NCBI GenBank assembly: GCA_016508695.1 | Contig: VNKQ01000013.1 | Location: forward strand, 1,473,730-1,537,729 | From: Hyphodiscus hymeniophilus | Taxonomy: Eukaryota > Ascomycota > Leotiomycetes > Helotiales > Hyphodiscaceae | Direction of reading: 5' to 3' | Length of the DNA: 64,000 nucleotides | Translations under genes and position numbers: made by a program | Notes under the pieces: generated by a model | The model's database searches: none | Told to the model about the DNA's origin: nothing | Seen by the model: the letters and a program-made list of their open reading frames with translations, nothing else | Part shown: piece by piece, positions 57,792 through 64,000 of the stretch | How positions within the stretch are numbered: position 1 is the stretch's first letter | Layout: each line of letters starts with the position of its first letter

Positions 57792-58459
57792 GCGTCCTCG
57801 TCCGGCGAATGTTATGTAGCCGAGCTTTTTCTGGGAGGAGAGGCGAGGCATGGCTGGATCTTCAGAGCGGCGACTCTGGGTCCTCACGGATCGAGGTGGA
57901 ACCCTTACTCGTATACATCTACCCTCGAGGTTTTAGCGACTAGAATAGAGAAACCTGCATCATCAACCGCTTATATACAATTCGTAAATGTCTGACAGAG
58001 TCACTATCCCCCTGTCGTAGAACCTGCTGCTCGCAGCGAGGCAGAACTCCAACCTCGGACGGCGATCGCGTGATACATGACGGACCTACTCACCCACGAT
58101 TACGCAGTATCTAACCCAACTGAGGTCCCGGCGAAGGAGAAAATCCCAGAGACAGAATACGATCGAACGAGATAAGTCAAGATAGTTCCTCTATTAACTT
58201 TCAGATCCCAATTAGTAAAATCAACAGATGTACGAAATAGACCTTGGCACCTTGAACCTCTCTTATATTACAAGCCTGCACGCAAGTAGATCGCGCCTAG
58301 GGCCTGCTACTCTACTCGTGCTTGTACTTTAGTCCTAAGACCCTACTACTATTATTCTCGCAGGAGTATCCGTATAAATGCATTTTGTTACGTGTATACT
58401 TACGCTATAATATAATCCGTGTACGAATTACATTTACTAAGTATATATAGAAAATACAT
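57792..58459. other. Gene-to-heterochromatin transition
   Basis: 3' flank of the transporter, still about 50% GC, grading at about 58.3 kb into AT-rich sequence. No gene or repeat recognised before the LTR fragment. Confidence 0.5.
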
Positions 58460-58656
58460 TGTTACAACCACATGACAGCTTATAGTGTAAGGCTTGGTAA
58501 CGAGGTTATAAGAGAACTATAAGTGGAGATTACGGGACTGTTCGAGTCACGTGATAGACCACGAAGGACTACTATGGTCCTGGACCGCCAGGGTCCTAAA
58601 GAGTCTTAAAGGACGAAAGTTCTATATAAATAAGTAGTATTGTAGAGGGGCAGTTC
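58460..58656. mobile_element. 5' part of an LTR, truncated
   Basis: It starts TGTTACAACCACATGACAGC and shares GGCTTGGTAACGAGGTTATA, AGAGAACTATAA and TTCTATATAAATAAGTAGTA with the other LTR copies. It then diverges after about 58650, before the 3' third of the LTR. The closest relatives are the copies at 37534 and 61163 in the first 90 bases; the middle is different, as in the copy at 19323. No target duplication can be scored. Confidence 0.7.
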
Positions 58657-58659
58657 TAG

Positions 58660-61162
58660 GAGATTACGTTTTGCGGAAGTCACATAATATAGTACTAGGT
58701 ATACTATATAGCTAGGTTTTGTACTAGACATTAATATTTACAAACAACCTTTTTACTTAAACTATTACTATTATTTGAATATATATTCTTTTAAGCTTAT
58801 ATTAACGATTTATATTATTCGAACTAGGTTTTATAAACCTATGTCTTTAGATCTATTCGTTTCGAGTTTTTATTATAGACGGATTTTCGCGCTTTATATA
58901 ATATTAGGATTTAGTCTTTTATATATTATTTTAGTAATTAAAGTAAGATATAATACTAATCGAATTAGTATTAAACGATAGTATTTATATAAAGACCTCT
59001 TATTTAGAAGAAATAATAGTTATATCGATTTATTAATATAACTAGGTTCCTTTATATAATTACTAAAGAAGAATTCTTATATAATCGTTTTAATATTATT
59101 ACAAGTACTACGACTTATTAATAATACGATATAAAGTTGATTTTATACTTCTTAACCCTATAACAAATTAATATTATATTAGATTATAATAATAATATAT
59201 TTATATAAAGCTATTTAGTTAGATTTTCTATATTATATAATATTTAAGAGTATTTTTAAAGTAACGACGACAAGGGCTTCGATAAAGGGGTTCGAGCCCT
59301 AAATACGTATTATAAAGATTAATAAGAAAAAGAAGATAGAATTAGCTTGGGAACTAAGATATAAGCGTATTAGAGTTTATAAGATAGTATATATTCTCTA
59401 TTTATTTTGTGGCTTATAAGTTAAGTAAAGCTTTACTCTAAAATAAGGTATAAAAAGAAAAAACGGGTAAAGAAGAAAACTAGGCTATAAACTAAAAATA
59501 GAGTAATATTAAAAGAAAGACTATTAGTAATTATAACGATTAAGAAGTCTTAAGTTAGATTTTAGCGTTTTTCTAATTAAATTTTAGGACTTAAGTAAAG
59601 ACTAGAAAGTATAAATAAAAAACAATTTATATAAGAAATCGAATTAATATAAAAGAACTAGTAACTAGACTAAAATAGAGGTTTTATAAGAAGAAAAAAA
59701 AGTGGTTTACAAGTCTTTACTATAGTTACTTACAAAGAACTAATAAAATTAAACATTAGATATTTGTATTATTAGTAATTTTATACTTAATATTAGAAAT
59801 CTACTAATTAATATATTATACTATAGTTCTAATAATAAAGGAAAAGGAAAGACTCTTTAGTAATAGCTTTATTAAACTCCTTAGTAACCAAAAATAATAT
59901 ATATTAGTACTAGCGAGACAATCGTAGCTACTAGCTAATTCTAGTAGCTAGAATTAACTTACCGCTAGAAGTAAAACTATTAAGACTACAATTAGGAATA
60001 CTAAAAAGAAAGTAAAGAAATAGGCTAAAGTATTGTTTTTTTAGCTAATATTATATCTAAAAGTTATTAGAAGTCTCTTTTTTAATAGGAATAAAGTTAC
60101 TAGGTATTTAAAGGCGCTAGAGTATACTTTTAAGGACTATAGGATTACTAATCTTAACGAGAAAAAGAATCGAGTTATTAATTATACTAATATACTAATT
60201 CGTAGAGAACTCGAACGTTTCTCCGAATATAAGGACAAATATACTAGAACAGTCGTTCTTAGGTTAGAGTTTAGCTATTATAAGTATATAAACTATCTAT
60301 ATATAAAAGGCGGTAGCAAAATTAACTTTACGAAAATCTCTATAAGGCGGTAATAAAATCGACCTTATAAAACTACTACTGACCCTATTTATATATTATT
60401 ATTCTTACTATATAATATAGCTTAAAGGGGGGAAATTACGTCTAGATTTATACTTTAAGTAATAGCAAAAGGTTTAAATAGATTTAAATATTCCCCTCTA
60501 AGTTATATTAAAAGTATATTATGTGATTCTATAATAGAACCTTACAATAGAGCCTTATAATATATTCTAGTTATATAATCTTATAATAAAGCCCTATAAT
60601 ATATTCTAGTTATATAATCTTATAATAAAGCCTTATAATATATTCTAGTTATATAATCCTACAATAGAGCCCTACAATATATTCTAGTCATATAATCTTA
60701 CGGCCTAATAAGGAATATAAGCTTACAAAGCAAGCTTATTAAGCTTTTTATTTACGTGTCTTTTATTTTATATATTCTATTATATCTCTTTATTATACTA
60801 GTATAATAAGAATATAGGCTTGTATCTTTATATATAAGTATAAAGTAGTTTATAGCTATAAAGCCAAGTAAAGTATAAAGATATTATAATACTTTATAAG
60901 AGGCTAGATAAAAAAGAGAAAAGTAAGCGTTTATTATATAATACTTAAGATAGATAAAGAGTAATTAAAGTAAACTCTAATCTTATATATAAGATTTAAG
61001 TAGTATAAAAAGTAATAATTAATATAAAAAGACTATTATTTCTAGGGTATAAAATCTGGGTTTAGAATTATAAGCTAAAACCTAAGACTTTATAAATTAA
61101 CCTTACTCTAGTATTTATAGAGTCTTCGATTATATTACCGCTAGCTTCTTTATTAGACTAGA
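58660..61162. other. AT-rich RIP-degraded retroelement debris
   Basis: Very AT-rich, with no intact frame. Protein-like text can be read through stops on the plus strand. The clearest is about 70 codons at 60083-60300 with no stop (starting RYLKALEYTFKDY and including ELERFSEYKDKYT), which has the look of a retroelement Gag N-terminal region. That assignment is tentative. A 39-bp tandem array lies at 60517-60702. Confidence 0.55.
60517..60702. repeat. 39-bp tandem array, about 4.7 copies
   Basis: Unit starting TATAATATATTCTAGTTATA and ending AATAAAGCCC. Full copies start at 60556, 60595 and 60634, with a diverged copy before and a partial copy after. Copy differences are C/T and A/G (ACAATAGAG versus ATAATAAAG), the RIP signature acting on a tandem repeat. 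Confidence 0.85.
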
Positions 61163-61518
61163 TGTTACAACTACATGACAATTTATGGCCTGAGGCTCGG
61201 TAGCTAGGCTATAAGAGAACTATAAATAGAGATTACGGGAGTAGGAGCTGCTTTATAGTTACGTGATTAGATTAGTTGTCTTAGAAAGATTAAGACACTA
61301 ATCTAACTAATCGCACTAATCCCGGGCTACGAAGGTTTTATATAAGTAGTAGTATTTCCTTAGTAGATAAAAGCTTCGTACTTAACTTAAATAAAGTATC
61401 TTTATATATACTTAGTAACTTATAACAGTTATATATATCTTAACTATAATAACTCTCTTACTTACCTAACCTAACTAACTTGCTTACAACCTACTATTAG
61501 GAGTCGAGGTTTGTTATA
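61163..61518 (+). mobile_element. 5' LTR (356 bp) of a degraded Gypsy-type retrotransposon
   Basis: It begins TGTTACAACTACATGACAAT and ends GAGGTTTGTTATA. It is closely similar to the LTR at 37534 over its whole length, including GGCTCGGTAGCTAGGCTATA and the CTAACTAACTTGCTTACAAC part near the 3' end. It is followed on its right by gag-like sequence in the same orientation, so it is read as the 5' LTR. The matching 3' LTR is not found before the telomere, so the element is truncated or its end is unrecognisable. Confidence 0.8.
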
Positions 61519-63460
61519 CTTTAAGTACTAATACTAATAAGTACTAGAGTATATATTAATTAAGTAATAATATCTTTAAAAGTAAGAAGTTCTAGAGGCT
61601 ATTAGGCTAAGGAACTCGAGAGACTTATAATAGTAAAGACACCTATAGTAAGAGAAAGACCTATAATAATAAGAGAAATTAATAAGAATATTAAGTATAA
61701 AATAGTTAAACTCTTTATAAGAGAACGAAACTAGCTTTAGGGCTTTATTCTATAACTTCGGTTATATATAAAGTTTAACGGGGAATAGTTCTAATCTCTT
61801 ATAAAACAAGTTTTATAAGTAGTAACTATACTAAAGGAAAAAGTACTTAATTAGATCGAGGGGTTCTTAGAGGACTACTTTACTAATACTAACAATAAAG
61901 GGCAACTTATTAAGGCTATACAAAAGACTACTTTAAAGATCTTTAAAATATAAGAAGGATTTCTCGAAGAATTACAAGTAAACTTCGGTATAATAGACGA
62001 AAAAGCCAAAGCAAAATAAGCTATCGAAGGTTTATAATAAAAAGGATTAGTTACTTTATATACCCGCGACTTCTAAAGGTACTTTACCCGTACGGGCTAA
62101 GACGATAGCGCCCTACGCTACTAATATAAAAGGGGTCTAAAGGACTTTATTAAGGAAGAACTTTTATAATATAAAAGAGAAGTCGACACTATAAAACGAC
62201 TTATTAAAGCCGCGTGCCGGATAGATAATAACTAATACGAGTTAAAATTAAAACGAAAAGAAAAGTCTTACTTAACTTATAAACGTATAAGCAAAAGAAG
62301 AAAGGAATACTAACAATATAATAACTCTTATAAAAGAAGAGACCCTATAAAATTAAATACTACGTTTAAAGAACTTAACCCTACTAAAAAGTAAAAGTAT
62401 ATATAAGAACGTATATACTTTAGTTATAGTAAACTAAAGCATATAGCCCGAAACTATTATATTAATAGAAACGCTCGCGGAGGACTATTACGAGAGGGTA
62501 AGTTAAAAGGCGGATTCTAAGAAGAACGCTTACAAAGAGGTAAACTCGTAGTAACTATCTAAAGAAGAGGTGGATATAATAGGCCGATATAGTTGTGTAC
62601 TATATTATAACCCCTATTTATAGAAATTACTTAAGAAAAAGTAGATTTAAGATTCGAATACTTTAGTATTAGCGATTTAGACGGAAATAGTTAAAGTGAC
62701 TATAAGGAATTTACTAATAGGGATATCGAACCCGTAACGTAAGAATATAAGAAATCTACTTAAAACAAATAGTAAGAAAACGAGATATTAGACTCTAAGG
62801 ACTTGCTCGAAGAGCTTATTAAAGATAAACTTCTTTAGTACTTTATCTTATTTGGAACTAAGATAGTAAGGGAATTAGAATACTAGTTTATTATAAAATA
62901 AAAATAAAAAGAAGTAGTATTATAGAAAATACGACTATTAAAATTATATAATGAAACGCAACTACTAGTATTCGAATAAGCTAGACTAAGTATACTAGGG
63001 GAATATAAAACTACGCTCTTCTACTTATAAGAAGCTATCGAAACACAAATAAGAAAAGCGATAAGCGTTTTATTCTTACAAAGTACTCGAGCCTAATAAT
63101 ATAAGGATAAACTAATAGATAATATAGATTTTAATAAAGAATTATAAAATATTCGGGCATAACGCTGCGAAATATATAAAGTATATAAGGCACGAATCGA
63201 AGTTATACGAGAAGGAGAAAACGTTACCCGGACTAATTATTTACAATATAGAGAACTAACGTAAAGCGCTTATTATACGGATATATACCCAATTTACTAC
63301 TCGTTAAAGATAAATTATAAAAGATTCCTATAATAGAAAATCTCTATCTATTAGCAAAAAACCGTATTATTAAAAGTAATACTTGCGCTAATACTAAGAC
63401 TATAAACAAACTCCTTATTCGAACTAATCTTAGGATCGACTAATAAACCGTTAAAAAACT
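61519..63460 (+). pseudogene. RIP-degraded Gypsy-type gag and downstream remnant
   Basis: Plus-strand text from about 62060 reads as a Ty3/Gypsy Gag: YKRGLKDFIKEELL, IKRLIKAACRIDNN, then a zinc-knuckle region YFSYSKLKHIARNYY near 62410-62455. In a functional CCHC knuckle the three Tyr (two before, one after the His) would be Cys; each is a one-step G-to-A change of TGY to TAY. Nearly all stops here are TAA where Gln is expected. From about 62600 to 63460 the sequence is more degraded and I recognise no protease or polymerase. No functional product is possible. Confidence 0.7.
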
Positions 63461-63918
63461 AACAGTTATTCCTACCAAACTTTTGCGTGGGACTTGGGTA
63501 GGTCCCAAATTAACAGGGGGGTAGGTCCCAAATACGAGAACCTCGTATAGAGGTTCAAAATGGGACTTGGTCGAAGTACTCTTTTTAGAAGCCTTAGGGC
63601 TAAACCTAAGAGTACAAATTAATGCGCTAGCTCAGCGCTATAATTAAGTAAAAAAAGTAAGTCAAAAGACTTAGATTTGAATTAATAAATAAGTATTCAA
63701 GAATCTGGTCGAATTTTAGTGTTCCTTAAGAAAGAGGCCCGTGCACAGGGTAGGCAGGGGGGGTTTGGAATATATATCTGAGTTAAATATTTAAAATAAT
63801 AATAAACCTAAAAAGAACTTATTATAAAAAGGCTTATTAGTAGTATTCAAAGAGTAAACTATATAATAAGGTATTAATAAATTAAATAAAAAATAAAAAA
63901 TAATTAAAACAAAAGATT
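63461..63918. other. Telomere-adjacent, less AT-rich segment with short inverted and direct repeats
   Basis: About 450 bp between the RIP-degraded element and the telomere, with better preserved GC. TAGGTCCCAAAT occurs twice (near 63499 and 63522), TGGGACTTGG twice (near 63488 and 63561), and ATACGAG-AAC-CTCGTAT forms a 7-bp perfect hairpin at 63532-63548. A GGCAGGGGGGGTTTGG stretch is near 63752. No coding frame. It may be a telomere-associated repeat unit shared by other chromosome ends. Confidence 0.5.
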
Positions 63919-64000
63919 TTAGGGTTAGGGTTAGGGTTAGGGTTAGGGTTAGGGTTAGGGTTAGGGTTAGGGTTAGGGTTAGGGTTAGGGTTAGGGTTAG
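63919..64000 (+). repeat. Telomere, (TTAGGG)n, 13 full repeats plus TTAG
   Basis: 82 bases of perfect TTAGGG repeats reach the window's right edge, G-rich strand 5'-to-3' toward the end, as at a true right-hand chromosome end. The array is uninterrupted. Typical for filamentous ascomycetes, in which telomeric tracts are short. Confidence 0.99.

Noticed and set aside
58775..58981. 68-codon hydrophobic frame in AT-rich DNA
   Set aside because: Composition (Ile, Leu, Tyr, Phe) is what AT-rich sequence produces by chance.
60517..60702. CRISPR-like array
   Set aside because: The regular 39-bp period is a plain head-to-tail tandem repeat with no spacers, in a eukaryotic chromosome.
1..64000. tRNA or rRNA genes
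   Set aside because: Looking by eye for tRNA A/B boxes and rRNA-like stretches I found none; a covariance-model scan would be decisive and was not possible here.

Overview
The window is the right-hand end of a chromosome arm from a filamentous ascomycete (Pezizomycotina). The last 82 bases are a perfect TTAGGG array with the G-rich strand running off the right edge. Genes have short spliceosomal introns (45-71 bp, GT..AG, often with a CTAAC/CTGAC branch site), and the encoded families are typically fungal: Zn2Cys6 and C2H2 regulators with fungal transcription-factor domains, NB-ARC/TPR NLR, TRI12-type MFS, FHA-kinase, DUF3500. Gene-like DNA alternates with AT-rich blocks in which transposon coding sequence is riddled with CAA/CAG-to-TAA/TAG and Cys-to-Tyr changes, the footprint of repeat-induced point mutation (RIP). 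Family resemblance suggests Leotiomycetes, but that is a guess.

Layout. 0-8.5 kb: a membrane-protein gene cut by the left edge, one small ORF, and about 5 kb of nearly gene-free DNA with one unidentified coding remnant. 9.5-15 kb: an intact FHA-domain protein kinase, a retrotransposon gag fragment abutting it, and a beta-lactamase-fold serine hydrolase broken by five one-base shifts. 15.4-21.6 kb: a decayed NB-ARC/TPR NLR, a solo LTR with perfect target duplication, a 1.1 kb inverted-repeat element, and a cupin gene with one stop. 22-29.5 kb: an intact MDR oxidoreductase, a Zn2Cys6 regulator with two stops, a decayed BAHD acyltransferase, an HNH-domain protein. 29.8-38.4 kb: an AT-rich block holding a 443-bp hAT-type MITE, a 6.55-kb RIP-degraded hAT transposon and a solo LTR. 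40.9-57.8 kb: a gene-rich island. 58.3-63.5 kb: a second AT-rich block with LTRs and a RIP-degraded Gypsy-type gag, then about 450 bp of less degraded DNA and the telomere.

The most interesting region is 43.5-57.8 kb: an aromatic FAD monooxygenase, an alpha/beta hydrolase, a C2H2/fungal_trans regulator, a 2,4-diacetylphloroglucinol/phloretin-hydrolase-like C-C hydrolase, a CocE/NonD hydrolase and a TRI12-type transporter, the last two divergent across a promoter with a G-rich octamer array. No polyketide or peptide synthase is present, so the set looks like a subtelomeric catabolic or detoxification cluster for an acylated phenol; the substrate is inferred, not shown.

Two kinds of damage should be kept apart. 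Genes near transposons carry in-frame stops (NLR, cupin, Zn2Cys6 factor, BAHD, DUF3500), largely compatible with C-to-T or G-to-A transitions. Four otherwise well-conserved genes instead carry only single-base losses, mostly in short homopolymers (beta-lactamase x5, HNH x1, alpha/beta hydrolase x1, CocE x1), which looks more like assembly indel error than biology.
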